A stretch of DNA of 64,000 nt, taken from positions 4,154,001-4,218,000 of the forward strand of contig OX442322.1 in NCBI GenBank assembly GCA_949358305.1, written 5' to 3'. This DNA comes from Strigamia acuminata. Taxonomy: Eukaryota; Arthropoda; Chilopoda; Geophilomorpha; Linotaeniidae. Positions 40,090 to 51,169 of this stretch are shown here, in pieces. Each line of letters begins with the position of its first letter. The stretch's first letter is position 1. Position numbers and translations under genes: made by a program. The notes beneath the pieces were generated by a model. It worked only from the letters and a program-made list of their open reading frames with translations, did no database searches and was not told the origin of the DNA.

Positions 40090-40890
40090 TGATGACCACT
40101 GGTGGCTGCTGACCCGGTGTTGGGCAGTGGAAGCGGTGCCCAACTTGAAATCCTGGTGAAAAGCACGAAATTCCGCAATTTCGATTTTGACGGAAATCCA
40201 CGTATACGTCGGCGAGAGCCGGGGCCTCGTTCTGGGCATGAAAAGTACGCGATTTGCGGTGCGAACAGAAATGTTCCGAAATTGCACCAAAATGTCCAAA
40301 AATCACTGGCAAATGTTGTGGCCGCACTTCTGTGCTTATAGTGCCAATTAATAATGTAAATTATGACAAATTCAACTTACTGACACCTGGTAAAAATGGA
40401 AAAGTAAAGCCATTTATTTGCAGCTTGATACAGGACTGGAGGCAGCCATTTTTGCACTTTCAAAACCAGATACCGAATATAATCTCAAAGCATAGGTTAC
40501 AGGTATTATGTATAAATACAGGATAAATCATATATGTTTGCATCATAAATAATCCTATTACAATACAAAAGCATGGATCAATCACAATCTGAATGGTTGT
40601 GATTGATCTTACAAATTCAAACAATAATTAAATATACATAAATAGGCAACTGTTATCTGAATCAATTAAACTATTACATTTATATGGGGCTTATAAAGAA
40701 ATACAACAATTGCACAAGCTATAAGATCAAAAATAAACAAATACTTTCTTTAATCATATCAACAGCAAATTAAACTATTTTCACACTGCACATAAGATAT
40801 GACAATTAGACATAACAATGGTTATTTTTCACATTGTTTATGCACGACATTTCAACCAATGAATAACTTTTTATTTACAAAATGCTAACA
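40090..40890 (-). repeat. CoB shared middle LTR
   Basis: About 801 bp, from TGTTAGCATTTTG to GGTCATCA on the minus strand. It nearly matches 41747-42546. Confidence 0.8.
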
Positions 40891-40901
40891 AGCGCCCCCT
40901 T
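40891..40901 (-). other. CoB polypurine tract
   Basis: Minus-strand AAGGGGGCGCT directly precedes the LTR. About 155 bp of 3' internal sequence (40902-41056) separates it from the truncated gag. Confidence 0.7.
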
Positions 40902-41069
40902 AAATCAAAGTTGTCCATCAGTTGATAACAACAAACTGGCACTGTGTCACGGCAGGTACCAACGCTTCACAAGGTTACCTGTGCCCGGCCGCGATCCATA
41001 CAGATACTGCAGCATGGCCCAAGTACATGTGCCCGACCGTGATCCGAGTACGGATTCTGCTTTGGACCA

Positions 41070-41600
41070 CTAATAAATTGCTTGAACCTGGTGCTCAAAA
41101 TCTTTACCAATGCGATTTATCAATAAATATGCTTTATTACTGTCCTGTGGCTTCAAGTGGTCCCCTGCAGCTGTCAAATCGTCGGCAGCTTTCTCAACAC
41201 GTGAAATAAACGCGTCAACCTCCTCATTATCCAAGCGGCGCATTAAATAAAAATTCTCGATTAATACCGCTTCACGAACTAAGGAGCTGGGTTCAAATAA
41301 AGCCTTAAGATGGTCCCAAACCTCCTTCGTTGTCGGGAATTTCATCGCCGCTGGCTGCAACCTTGGAACAATGCATTGCAGAATGATGGCACGAGACTTC
41401 GCTTTATTCCTTTCAAAGCGGTCCTTCATATCCTGGCTGGCTGTCGCTGGATCAGGTACTTCCTGCTTTCCAATGGCAAATGGCCAAAATCCTTTTTCTT
41501 CTAATAAGAGCTGAACATCTATGGCCCACTGGATATAATTCACTTTATCCAGCTTAGTGATCCCTGCAGACGCTGACCTGGTGATATCCTTCTCAGCCAT
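41070..41600 (-). pseudogene. gag: CoB gag fragment, upstream unit
   Basis: ATG at 41600 starts MAEKDITRSASAGITKLDKV, followed by NYIQWAIDVQLLLEEKGFWP. The fragment runs unbroken for about 176 codons to QVQAIY, where a stop and then the internal deletion follow. It is a better copy than the downstream unit because both N-terminal nonsense codons are absent. Confidence 0.82.
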
Positions 41601-41733
41601 GGTGAAATTCTGCAAATTTAATAAGAACACGGCAGAAAAAGTTCCAAAAATTGTAAAAATCAAAATTTTTACCTTTTATTGCCGAAAATGGTCATCGGGC
41701 AATTTTCTAGCTGTGGTCAGCAGCCAAACCACC

Positions 41734-41744
41734 CTCTGCTACCA
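41734..41744 (-). promoter_or_regulatory. CoB primer binding site (upstream unit), initiator-Met type
   Basis: The same TGGTAGCAGAG sequence and spacing as in the downstream unit. Confidence 0.7.
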
Positions 41745-41746
41745 AT

Positions 41747-42546
41747 TGATGACCACTGGTGGCTGCTGACCCGGTGTTGGACAGTGGAAGCGGTGCCCAA
41801 CTCGAAATACTGGTAAAAATCACGAAATTCCGAAATTTTGTTTTGGCCGGGAATTCTCGTACACCTCGGCGGCAGCCGGGGCCTTGTCCTTGGCATGAAA
41901 TGTTCGCGATTTGCGGTGCGAACAGAAATGTTACGAAGATTCACAAAACGTCCCAAATTTGCTGGCTAAAGCTGTGGCCGCACTTCTGTGCTTATAATGC
42001 CAATATATAAAGTTAATTATGACAAATTCAACTTACTGGCACCTGGTAAAAATGGAAAAGTAAAGCCATTTATTTGCAGCTTAATACAGGACTGGAGGCA
42101 GCCATTTTTGCACTCTCAAAACCAGATACCGAATATAATCTCAAAGCATAGGTTACAGGTATTATGTATAAATACAGGATAAATCATATATGTTTGCATC
42201 ATAAATAATCCTATTACAATACAAAAGCATGGATCAATCACAATCTGAATGGTTGTGATTGATCTTACAAATTCAAACAATAATTAAATATACATAAATA
42301 GGCAACTGTTATCTGAATCAATTAAACTATTACATTTATATGGGGCTTATAAAGAAATACAACAATTGCACAAGCTATAAGATCAAAAATAAACAAATAC
42401 TTTCTTTAATCATATCAACAGCAAATTAAACTATTTTCACACTGCACATAAGATATGACAATTAGACATAACAATGGTTATTTTTCACATTGTTTATGCA
42501 CGACATTTCAACCAATGGATAACTTTTTATTTACAAAATGCTAACA
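41747..42546 (-). repeat. CoB 5' LTR, upstream unit
   Basis: About 800 bp, near-identical to 40090-40890, with TG...CA termini. Confidence 0.8.
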
Positions 42547-42573
42547 GTCATCACAGTGTTGCGATGTTAGTTT

Positions 42574-44364
42574 TGTGACGATTCTACTTTTGGACTAATT
42601 TATTAGTCCTTGAGATAGATAATTAATCAGTTTAAACAAGACGTTGCTAAAATTAGCAACAACCTAACCGAGATAAGCTACGGAAGTCTTAACTAATGTG
42701 AATACGTGAATCAAGCAGAAATAACTTACAGTTTTGTGTGACATAACATATTTATTAATAAATAATAAAAACAACATAATTTGTGGGTTCTTGACGCGTG
42801 TAAACGGGCGGCATCAACTGGTTGAGGATCCGGGCGAAGCCAGAGGAATACGGCTGACTTGCGGCATCGTCACAAATAACGCTACGGAGACGTATTTGGT
42901 CCGCAGCTCGATTATCTAAATAATGCGAAGAGTCCTTCGCATAAATGGGAATATTCGACAGAATATTCCATGTTCCAAATGAATAAAAGTAAAGTGATTA
43001 ATAAAATATAACAAATATATATATATAAATATTAATTGATATTAATTAATATTAATTAATATTAATTGAGCGGGGACCGTCACGACAATTGAGAGAACGT
43101 TGCGGGAGTTGTTGAGACTCCATCCGCCAGCATGCCTTACGACGACAAGATCTCGTGATCAGGCGCCGAGTATTTAATTGTGTGCTTTAACTCGCTATCG
43201 GTGGTACAGTACCAACCACCAGGTAAACATTTCTATGGACTTACCGGTTTAAAAAGTATTGCCAATACAGGATTACCAATGCCCGAGTAATTTGTTTAAC
43301 ACAGTGTTGTTCAACTCCTGTTCACGGGTTACTAACCCGGAGGGTACAATGGGACGGGGACCGTCACGGTGGTCGAGAGAACCATCGCGGAAGGATTTGA
43401 CTCCTCCATCCGCCAGCATGCCTTACGATGACGGGATCAGTAGATCGAGCACCGGGTAAAATATTAATCAGCCACTGCTGTTGGATTACCATTATCCAGG
43501 TAGTTATTTATCGCAACATCTTTAGATATTACTCACGGGCTACCAACCCGGCATGTTACCTGTGCATTAGGTCTTTACCGACTTTTAACGTGCGGAAGGA
43601 CCAGCGACAGAAAGACGGGTGCCTGGGAGGACAGTTTACAACAACCATCCTGCAGCGGACTGTGGCCAGTTAGCTGAGGGACCTACTTTCAATTAGCAAG
43701 GTCGTACTGTATACGACCGTTATATTAAGCCACCGTACGAAATCTAACTGTCCCGTAGAACAGCAAGCTAACGTTACGGGGCCATTTCATGCGAACGCAT
43801 GTCTATTACCGGAGTTAGCCTTCCCGAAATAGCCCTACAACAACAATAACAAAATAGTAATGAATACTAATTGTGGAGAGCTGAGGTGGCCTGATGTGTC
43901 GATAGAGAAAGTGAGATCAAACGATAACAACATATCAACTACAGACAATATAAACATATTCAGAATCAAGCCAAGGGGGTTACGGGGTGGAAAACTGATG
44001 CTTATATAGTTCTGTAGAACTACTGGATTGGCGACAGCCAATCAGCTTACGAATCGGTGGATTCGTGGGTCACTAGACCGGACCTAATATATGACTATGT
44101 CCAGATGGGCCCAGTTGGGGGTAGGAAGGGTCACATTGGTTCCCTTCGACAGGTAAGTAACGTGGATGTTGATTTGACAGAATCAACATCATCAAGTAAT
44201 TAATACTTAATTTATATTGAATAAAATAGTTATATTTTATTCACCGTGTCCAAGTAATAATTTATTACGCTTTTTTAGTTTTATCGAGTTTGAATTACGC
44301 GCGTTTGTTTAAACAGCGCCATCTACTGTGAACATTGATAACTATCGATTTGTAATCATCACAC
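42574..44364 (-). repeat. 3' LTR of Gy2b (full-length form, 1.79 kb)
   Basis: Minus-strand TGTGATGATTAC...GAATCGTCACA, with near-inverted termini. It matches the Gy2c LTR at 51687-52962 except for about 480 extra bases (roughly 43680-44155). The extra part holds a TATATAAG box (minus strand, about 44002-44009). A polypurine tract lies just upstream of it. Confidence 0.85.
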
Positions 44365-44675
44365 ATCCCCCGGTGACAATCATAGAGTTTACCAACTTTT
44401 TAATTGTCATTCTTAATGTATAAGAAATGTTCACCTAATTCTATCGAATTAATCAACTTGGTAAGTATTTTATTATTAAACTTAACTGTATCATTTCTTT
44501 CAGAAACTTCGTTACCCGATTAGACTAATCGGCTTCACTGCACAACGCAACTCCCGGTTGCTAAGCGACGAAAAATAAACTCGTCCGAACATGTATCCAT
44601 GTTCAAAAATACAAACTTCAATAGAAATTTTATTTCTCTTACTCATCCCAGCGTGACCGCTTAGGGGGTGGCCAT
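44365..44675 (-). mobile_element. Gy2b 3' internal tail
   Basis: Minus-strand sequence ending in a polypurine tract (ACCGGGGGATG) at the LTR. It continues across the CoC insertion at 51640-51686 and there abuts Gy2c. No convincing coding frame remains. The rest of Gy2b is probably on the far side of Gy2c, outside the window. Confidence 0.6.
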
Positions 44676-45140
44676 TGTTAGGTTGACGTTTTCCTGTTTG
44701 TCCTCGCATCCGCGTAGATTATCAGATTGCATATTGTGGTTAAATGCAATCAGTGTGTTGCCATGTTGATGTCCCGTATCGCAGTCGGTTGATTCTGATT
44801 TTTAATCCCAATGCTGGTTTTGTACCGCAACCGACTCCTATTACGTGACAACACACACAACCTGTCATCTGCTCAAATGAGCACTTATTGTTTATGTTGT
44901 TCTGTTTATTTTATCCATTAGTTTTGTCTTTCTGCAAAGAACAAGTCAGTGTATTGAAACAATGATTTGTTCTGTGATTTCATTGTGTTTGAGATCGAGG
45001 GCGTTTAGCCTCGAACCAGGCTTTTATGTAACACACTTACTTTTGTAATAAAAGATGGCGGACGCGTGTCCGATTTATCCGCCCAGCCAAAACGATGTTT
45101 CGAGTTATTTCGACTGCGCACAGGCCATTGCAACTCTTCA
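44676..45140 (+). repeat. 5' LTR of CoC
   Basis: TGTTAGGTTG...CTCTTCA, 465 bp. AATAAA at 45047-45052 runs into an AAGATGGCGG motif at 45052. Confidence 0.97.
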
Positions 45141-45143
45141 AAG

Positions 45144-45154
45144 TGGTAGCAGAG
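45144..45154 (+). promoter_or_regulatory. CoC primer binding site, initiator-Met 3' end type
   Basis: TGGTAGCAGAG, three bases after the LTR, complements the 3' end of initiator tRNA-Met (from memory). Confidence 0.75.
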
Positions 45155-46268
45155 GGTAAAAACGATCTGGCAACGACGTTTTTGGAGAAGAAACGGCCAT
45201 TTTGCGACTACGAGAAGTCGCCGAGTGTGCGCCCGCCCAGCTCGTCGTAAAAACGAGTGTTTGGTGCGGATTTCAACGCAGAATCGTCGCAACAACGTGT
45301 GCGGACGATTCCTTGGCATCGGCGGAGCATCTACGGACAATTTCGTCGCGGATTAGTGTTTTTTTTCGTCGTCTCGACGTCGTGCAAATAAACGACGGTC
45401 GAGATTTGTGTTTTCTGGATTCTACGAGTGGCTGCGAGTGCCAGCGCTTCGTGGGATTTTTCAACAGTGTTGTGTGGTCAATTACACCCACAACAGGATC
45501 TTTTTCGACGGTAGGAACTTTATTTGTCGTTTTTGTGCGAAATAAGCACGTTTGGACGCCATCACGGAAGATTTTCGCGACGGCGGCCATTTTCTTTTTG
45601 GATTTATCGTCGCGATTGACGATTTTGACAGCATACAGAGAGGTCTGTAGCCACCGAGAAGTCCTGCACACGATAAGCGTGTGTGCAGGCATTATTTTCC
45701 GTGATTTGAACCCCGGAGTTCATCTCACGAAGGCGCGGACGAGCGCGACGTTGATTTTCCCGCGATCGCACGGAAGTGTGCACGCGGACGGCACGACAGC
45801 CCATTTTCCGTGCGTACGACGACGTGGGAGCAACGTTTCGTCCTTGAAGGATTATATTGCGACGCTTTGCACCCGCAATTCGCCGCAACTTTACCATCTT
45901 AACACCGAAAAAGTGTATTTTTTGATTTATTTATTATCTCGTGAAACTTTGTATAGTTTTAAGGTTTTTGTTTTTTCCCTTGTTAGAATCGGTGCTACCC
46001 TACGTCCAGTCGGGCACGTAGCACTGTATTCTTGGCTAGGCTTATCCACGGCCACCCAACCATCCTGCGGGCCCCAGGAGGCGCGAACGGAAGAGTTGGG
46101 GGATTGCTAGTCAAGGTTTTCCAATCTCACTTATTGAGATTCCCCGGGTTGTGTGCATTATTCGCCTTCACTTTTGGGGGAATTGTGCATCCGTGCGACG
46201 AATTTTTACGTGATTTGTGTGATTTGTGCTTCGCTTTTTCACTGGATTTCGTCGAAAATTTTCCCGAA
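45155..46268 (+). other. CoC leader
   Basis: A long leader rich in CGACG-type motifs. The main frame happens to be open upstream to 46032 and another frame is open for 302 codons (45202-46110), but neither shows Gag-like sequence before 46269. I treat this as untranslated, or with upstream frames at most. Confidence 0.55.
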
Positions 46269-49200
46269 ATGGCGTCCTATGACCGCCATGATGATTATAA
46301 GGATGTGAAAAAGTTGGACGGAACCAACTACCCGACTTGGAGCGTACAAGTCCAGCTCCTTCTCCAATCGTACGGAGTTTGGGGCCACGTGACCGGCAAG
46401 ACGAAAGAGCCGCCGGCCGGATCACCGTTTCGAGAGACAAGGGATTTTGAGAAAGGCGAAGAAAGGGCTCGCTCCACCATTTGTTTGGCTTGCGGCGAGG
46501 CCCAACAGGTCGTGGCGGTCGCCCAGGCCACTGCTAAAGAGGTGTGGGAGGCACTGAAAGCTGCCTACCAGCCCACGACCCGGGCACGTAAAGCCCGTCT
46601 TCGCAGGGAATTTTTGGACATGCGGTTGCATGAAAACGAAGAGATGTTTGTGTTCACCGCACGTGTTGACCGAAAAGTAGTACAGCTTGCAGATGTCAAG
46701 ATTCAAATTTCTGATGAGTTTCACGCCTTTCAATATCTTGACCTGCTGCCACCCCAATACGAACCGGTCAAGCAGACGGTTTATCACTGGGGTGACACGG
46801 AGTTCACGGCAGCAGCGGTCAAGGAACGCCTAGTAGGCGAATACAACCGCCTACATGTAACAACCGACGAGTTTGGCGTGCCTTCCAAGGCGCCATTGGA
46901 GAACACTGGTGCCTTCTTTAACCAAGGCGGAAGACATCGCGGACGTGGTGGAAATGCACCCGGCGGCCCACGCATCTGTTTTACTTGCGGTGGGACGGGC
47001 CACTTCGCCCGCGAATGCCCTACTCCGCCGAAACAGCAATTTCCTGCAAAAGGGAACCAAACTGGACAGTTTAGAGGCAATCCACGTGGAAAGGGGCGTG
47101 GAAGGGGCCAACAAAAGGCCACTGTCACACAGGCTGACATATTCAGTGACTCTCCAGTTTCTTATTACTCAGCGGCGGTTTGGCTTCAACAACAACCCCC
47201 TGTGCCGGCTTCCCACGTGTCTCACGCGAATTATGATTCGCAATGGTACGTCGACACAGGGGCGACGGACCATTTCTCCTTCAACAAAGACTGGTTCTCC
47301 GACTTCAAGCCATTAACTGGCCACGTGCAACAGGGAGAAGGAAAGTCGAGAATCGAAGGAATAGGAAATGTGACATTGACATCGATTTACGGAACCCGCA
47401 CCCGTGCACTTACATTGCAAAATGTATTTTATGCACCCAACTTTAGGAAGAATTTGATTTCGTTGGGTCGCACGGATGAAGCTGGGGCAACGACCATGAT
47501 CAAAAATGGCAAAATGGTTATTTATAACGACAAAATTGATGACCCTTCCATCACTGCGGAACGCACGAGTGATCGGATGTATAAGGTCAATTGTCGTATT
47601 TCTCCTGTGAACACTGCCGCATTACCTGCGCAACAGGCTGCGACAGTGTCTTCTAGTCCGCTTATAAAAGGCGATGAAGTTGTAAATTCGATACTAACAT
47701 ACCCTAGTTTTAAGGACGCATTAACCCAAAATTCGAGTGAGTCAGGGAAACCTGCACCAGCGATAAAGGGGCAAGCGAGTGTTGCGAACAACGCGCCTGC
47801 GAAAGTTACGACCAATGCGCAAGCGAATGTTTCAAATAAAATCAAGGCAAAGACTGCCAATGCCTCTAAGGAGGCAAGTTCAATTGTGCAGAACAAAGCA
47901 GACAAAGCAGAGAATGGGAACAATTCTACTAATGGGGTTAAAACTTTTGACAAGAAAGACAAGGCCCAAACTATGGACATTTGGCACTCCCGCTTAGGGC
48001 ATTTAAATGCAAAGGGAATTGCGGGTTTAGAGAAGTCAACTGATGTTTTTGGGCTGAAACTCTCGAATAAGGAGTTGTCGACGTGCGACTTTTGCGCCAG
48101 GGCGAAGAGCACACGTGCTAGTTTTCCCCCAATAATTGGAATTACGACAAAAAGCATTTTGGAAATAGTACACTTAGACGTGTGGGGCCCCGCTCCAGTT
48201 CAAACATTGGGTGGGGCATACTATTATCTCATTCTCATTGATGATTTTTCCCGCTTTATGTGGATAATTATCATGAAACGGAAAAGTGACGTTTTAGGAC
48301 ATTTCAAGCGGTGGCTACTTGAAGTTGAGCGAACGACCTCTAAGAAGGTAAAGGCCATAAAAACCGATAATGGAGGGGAATTCATATCTAGACAATGGGA
48401 CGCTTATGTGGCGACAATTGGGCTTAAGTGTATGAGGACTAATGCATACAGCCCAGAAATGAATTCGGTCGCCGAACGGGCGAACCGTACCATTCTTAAT
48501 GGTACTCGAGCACTTCTTTTTGAGAATAAATTTCCCGCCACTTTATGGGCAGAGCTTGCCGTTTCAGTTGTATATCTGAAAAACCGTTTTCCACATACGG
48601 GAATTGGGGGAAAAACACCTTATTCTATGTTTTATGATAAGAAATTGTCCCTTCGCCATGTCAAGTGCATTGGCTCATTGACTTATGTCCATATCCCATC
48701 TCAGACTCGGGGTGGGAAATTACAAGACAGGGCATGGGCTGGGGCATTAATTGGATACGCCGCTTCTACACGCGGCTATAGAATTTGGGATCCGAATAAG
48801 AATCAGGTGTTTTTGTCTAAACACGTCAAAATTTTTGAAAACAATTTCTGGTTTGAATTAGGGACGGCCACGTCGCCTGAATTGGAGAATGACTTTGATA
48901 CTTCGAGTTCGGACTCGTTCAATGGGTCATTTTCTGACGACGACAGTGTTGCTAGCGACCCGATAATTCAGGAGGCTCCGGGGATCCCGGAGGTCCTAGA
49001 AGTTCCGGAGATTCCGGAACCCCCTCCTGCGATACAGGAAGTTCCACAGCCTGTTCCGCAACAAAAAGTGAAACCCGCATTGCCCACGACCCCAAAGCCT
49101 ACTCTTAGACCTGAATTGAGGCCAGTCGCTAAACAGGCAGCTCGGCAACCCCCACTCATGCCCGTTGAGGGGAACCCTATTCTTGGGGACGGGGATACAG

Positions 49201-51152
49201 AGGATGAGCCTGTTGAAGAAATTGGTGGGGCGAAGGGGGATGATGTGAATTACTTCAACATCTATCCTGACAATGATGGGGAACCTGAAATTCCTCCTGG
49301 GATTCAAACACGGCGTGGATCACGATCAAAGAAAAAGCAAGGGAACGTGATGTTACATCCGGAACTACTGCCGTTAAATATGGCGGAATGGGAACGACGC
49401 GCATCCGTCCGTAAAGACGGAGCGACGGCGGGACAAGTAGATGTTGTTTACATCACGCCCTTAAAGGACAAGATAAGAAGTCGAGTTGATATCGCACGGT
49501 GGTGCGATGAAGAAGGGTACGCATATGATGCGACCTTATTTGACTTTAAGACATTAGAGGGGGACGGTGAACCGTTAGGGTTTGCAGGTTTCTGTGCCGT
49601 CGAGCCAGAAACCTACGAAGAAGCCATGTACCACATCAAGCGTCCTGATTGGATAAAAGCCATGAGAGAGGAAATTGATGTGTTCGATGAAAGAACGGTT
49701 TACAAGGAAGTTGACAAAACAACTTTAGATGAGGGTACGACTCTCTTGGGATCGAAATGGATATATAAAATGAAGCGCGACCACACGGGTGTTATCCAAC
49801 GCTACCGAGCCCGACTCGTCGCACAGGGCTTTAAGCAAAAGCCCGGAGTTGACTTTACGGAGGTGTTCTCCCCCGTCGTCAACTTCGTGCTAGTGATAGT
49901 GTTCTTTTGCACTTTAATGATACTCAAGGGATGGCGGGATTTACACCTGGATATCAAGGCCGCGTACCTTTACGGGGACCTCGATACGGTACAGTACATG
50001 GAGATCCCCAAGGGATATCGTACCGCCCATAATAAGCATAAATGCTGGATGCTTTTAAAAGCACTTTATGGATTACACCAGTCCGGTCGTATGTGGTACC
50101 AGGTCCTCCACATACGACTACTTGAATTGGGCTTTCAACCGTTGTTGGGTTTAAACTGTGTCTATGCCCTAGACAACGACGCGATAGTCATCTTCTACGT
50201 GGACGATATCGTGCTATTCTCGAAGGATGACTATGTGGAACAATGCGTTTTGAAGTGGTTACGGGAATCGTTTGAAGTAGTGAGTCTGGGACCCGTAACT
50301 TTACTTTTAGGAATCGAGTTTGATAGGTCCGGGGGCATGATTAAAATCCACCAACGGAAATATATTGAAAAGCTTTGTAAAGCGTACGGGATTGACTCGT
50401 GCCATCGAGTAAAGGTTCCAGTAACCCCGGGAACCATGATTCAAGGTGTAAGAACCGGAGAAAAAGTCGACACCTCATTCCCGTACAGATCTCTGGTCGG
50501 AAGTCTGTTGTTCATCGCCAGCCGAACCAGACCCGACATACTGTTTTCAGTAATAGTGCTTTCCCAGTATAACGAGACGCATTCGACGCGCCATGTCAAT
50601 ATGTTACTGCAGGTCCTGCGATATTTGGCCACCACGTCGAATTATTCGATTAACTTATCGAACTGTAAAAACGAGAATTTGACAGTTTACACCGACGCGT
50701 CGTTTGCCCTGGATCAAGACAGACGACGAAGCTTTGGGGGACATATTGTCTATATGGGTGGCATTCCCATCTCGTGGAATTGCCACAAACAATCGATGAC
50801 CTCCCTGTCGATCATGGAGAGCGAATTTCTCGCCGTGGTCGATGGGGTGAAAGAAGTTATTTGGCTCGAGCGCCTTTACGATGCAAAGATAATGTTTTGT
50901 CTCGAGCGAAATACGCCCTGCGTTTTTGCGGATAGCCAGCCGGCTATCCAATACTGTAAGAATAGGATCGAGAACAGGGCAAACAAACATATAGACGTGA
51001 AGCTCCATTTCGTTAGAGATTGGTTTGAGAAAGGAACGTTTTCAATCGAGCATGTTTCCGGCGAATTAAATGTCGCGGATATTCTGACGAAATGGTTAGC
51101 TAAATCCAGATTGAACGCGCTTTGCGAATACATCTTTGTAATTGACAAATAG
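46269..51152 (+). CDS. gag-pol: CoC Gag-Pol polyprotein, complete (1,627 aa)
   Basis: The start is ATG 46269 (MASYDRHDDYKDVKKLDGTN), the copia gag N-terminus. Gag has WEALKAAYQP and LRREFLDMRL, with a CCHC knuckle at 237-250 (CFTCGGTGHFAREC). Protease has WYVDTGATDHF (Asp329). The pre-integrase motif is IWHSRLGHLN (about 571) with CDFCARAKS. The integrase triad is Asp637 (HLDVWG), Asp700 (KTDNGGEF) and Glu736 (SVAERANRT), giving D,D-35-E. Reverse transcriptase has LDIKAAYLYGD, YGLHQSGRMW and FYVDDIVLF (Asp1312/1313). RNase H has YTDASFALDQDRRRSFGG, SIMESEFLAV and RANKHIDVKLHFVRDW. All key residues are present, with no stop or frameshift. Gag and Pol share one frame, so excess Gag must come from another route such as splicing or processing. 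Confidence 0.96.
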   Translation: MASYDRHDDYKDVKKLDGTNYPTWSVQVQLLLQSYGVWGHVTGKTKEPPAGSPFRETRDFEKGEERARSTICLACGEAQQVVAVAQATAKEVWEALKAAYQPTTRARKARLRREFLDMRLHENEEMFVFTARVDRKVVQLADVKIQISDEFHAFQYLDLLPPQYEPVKQTVYHWGDTEFTAAAVKERLVGEYNRLHVTTDEFGVPSKAPLENTGAFFNQGGRHRGRGGNAPGGPRICFTCGGTGHFARECPTPPKQQFPAKGNQTGQFRGNPRGKGRGRGQQKATVTQADIFSDSPVSYYSAAVWLQQQPPVPASHVSHANYDSQWYVDTGATDHFSFNKDWFSDFKPLTGHVQQGEGKSRIEGIGNVTLTSIYGTRTRALTLQNVFYAPNFRKNLISLGRTDEAGATTMIKNGKMVIYNDKIDDPSITAERTSDRMYKVNCRISPVNTAALPAQQAATVSSSPLIKGDEVVNSILTYPSFKDALTQNSSESGKPAPAIKGQASVANNAPAKVTTNAQANVSNKIKAKTANASKEASSIVQNKADKAENGNNSTNGVKTFDKKDKAQTMDIWHSRLGHLNAKGIAGLEKSTDVFGLKLSNKELSTCDFCARAKSTRASFPPIIGITTKSILEIVHLDVWGPAPVQTLGGAYYYLILIDDFSRFMWIIIMKRKSDVLGHFKRWLLEVERTTSKKVKAIKTDNGGEFISRQWDAYVATIGLKCMRTNAYSPEMNSVAERANRTILNGTRALLFENKFPATLWAELAVSVVYLKNRFPHTGIGGKTPYSMFYDKKLSLRHVKCIGSLTYVHIPSQTRGGKLQDRAWAGALIGYAASTRGYRIWDPNKNQVFLSKHVKIFENNFWFELGTATSPELENDFDTSSSDSFNGSFSDDDSVASDPIIQEAPGIPEVLEVPEIPEPPPAIQEVPQPVPQQKVKPALPTTPKPTLRPELRPVAKQAARQPPLMPVEGNPILGDGDTEDEPVEEIGGAKGDDVNYFNIYPDNDGEPEIPPGIQTRRGSRSKKKQGNVMLHPELLPLNMAEWERRASVRKDGATAGQVDVVYITPLKDKIRSRVDIARWCDEEGYAYDATLFDFKTLEGDGEPLGFAGFCAVEPETYEEAMYHIKRPDWIKAMREEIDVFDERTVYKEVDKTTLDEGTTLLGSKWIYKMKRDHTGVIQRYRARLVAQGFKQKPGVDFTEVFSPVVNFVLVIVFFCTLMILKGWRDLHLDIKAAYLYGDLDTVQYMEIPKGYRTAHNKHKCWMLLKALYGLHQSGRMWYQVLHIRLLELGFQPLLGLNCVYALDNDAIVIFYVDDIVLFSKDDYVEQCVLKWLRESFEVVSLGPVTLLLGIEFDRSGGMIKIHQRKYIEKLCKAYGIDSCHRVKVPVTPGTMIQGVRTGEKVDTSFPYRSLVGSLLFIASRTRPDILFSVIVLSQYNETHSTRHVNMLLQVLRYLATTSNYSINLSNCKNENLTVYTDASFALDQDRRRSFGGHIVYMGGIPISWNCHKQSMTSLSIMESEFLAVVDGVKEVIWLERLYDAKIMFCLERNTPCVFADSQPAIQYCKNRIENRANKHIDVKLHFVRDWFEKGTFSIEHVSGELNVADILTKWLAKSRLNALCEYIFVIDK

Positions 51153-51158
51153 CTAAAC

Positions 51159-51169
51159 GAAGGGGGATT
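51159..51169 (+). other. Polypurine tract of CoC
   Basis: GAAGGGGGATT lies directly before the 3' LTR and seven bases after the pol stop. Confidence 0.75.

Larger units (their letters stand above)
38666..42546 (-). mobile_element. Copia CoB, head-to-tail pair sharing an LTR
   Basis: Minus-strand order is LTR (42546-41747), primer site, gag start, large deletion, polypurine tract, LTR (40890-40090), primer site, gag, protease region, then truncation. The two LTR-gag blocks are near-identical over about 1.45 kb. The middle LTR has both a polypurine tract before it and a primer site after it, so it serves as 3' LTR of one unit and 5' LTR of the next. Confidence 0.8.

Noticed and set aside
45202-46110. 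302-codon frame in the CoC leader
   Set aside because: No Gag-like motif, not conserved with other leaders; CG-rich composition explains the open frame. At most an upstream frame.
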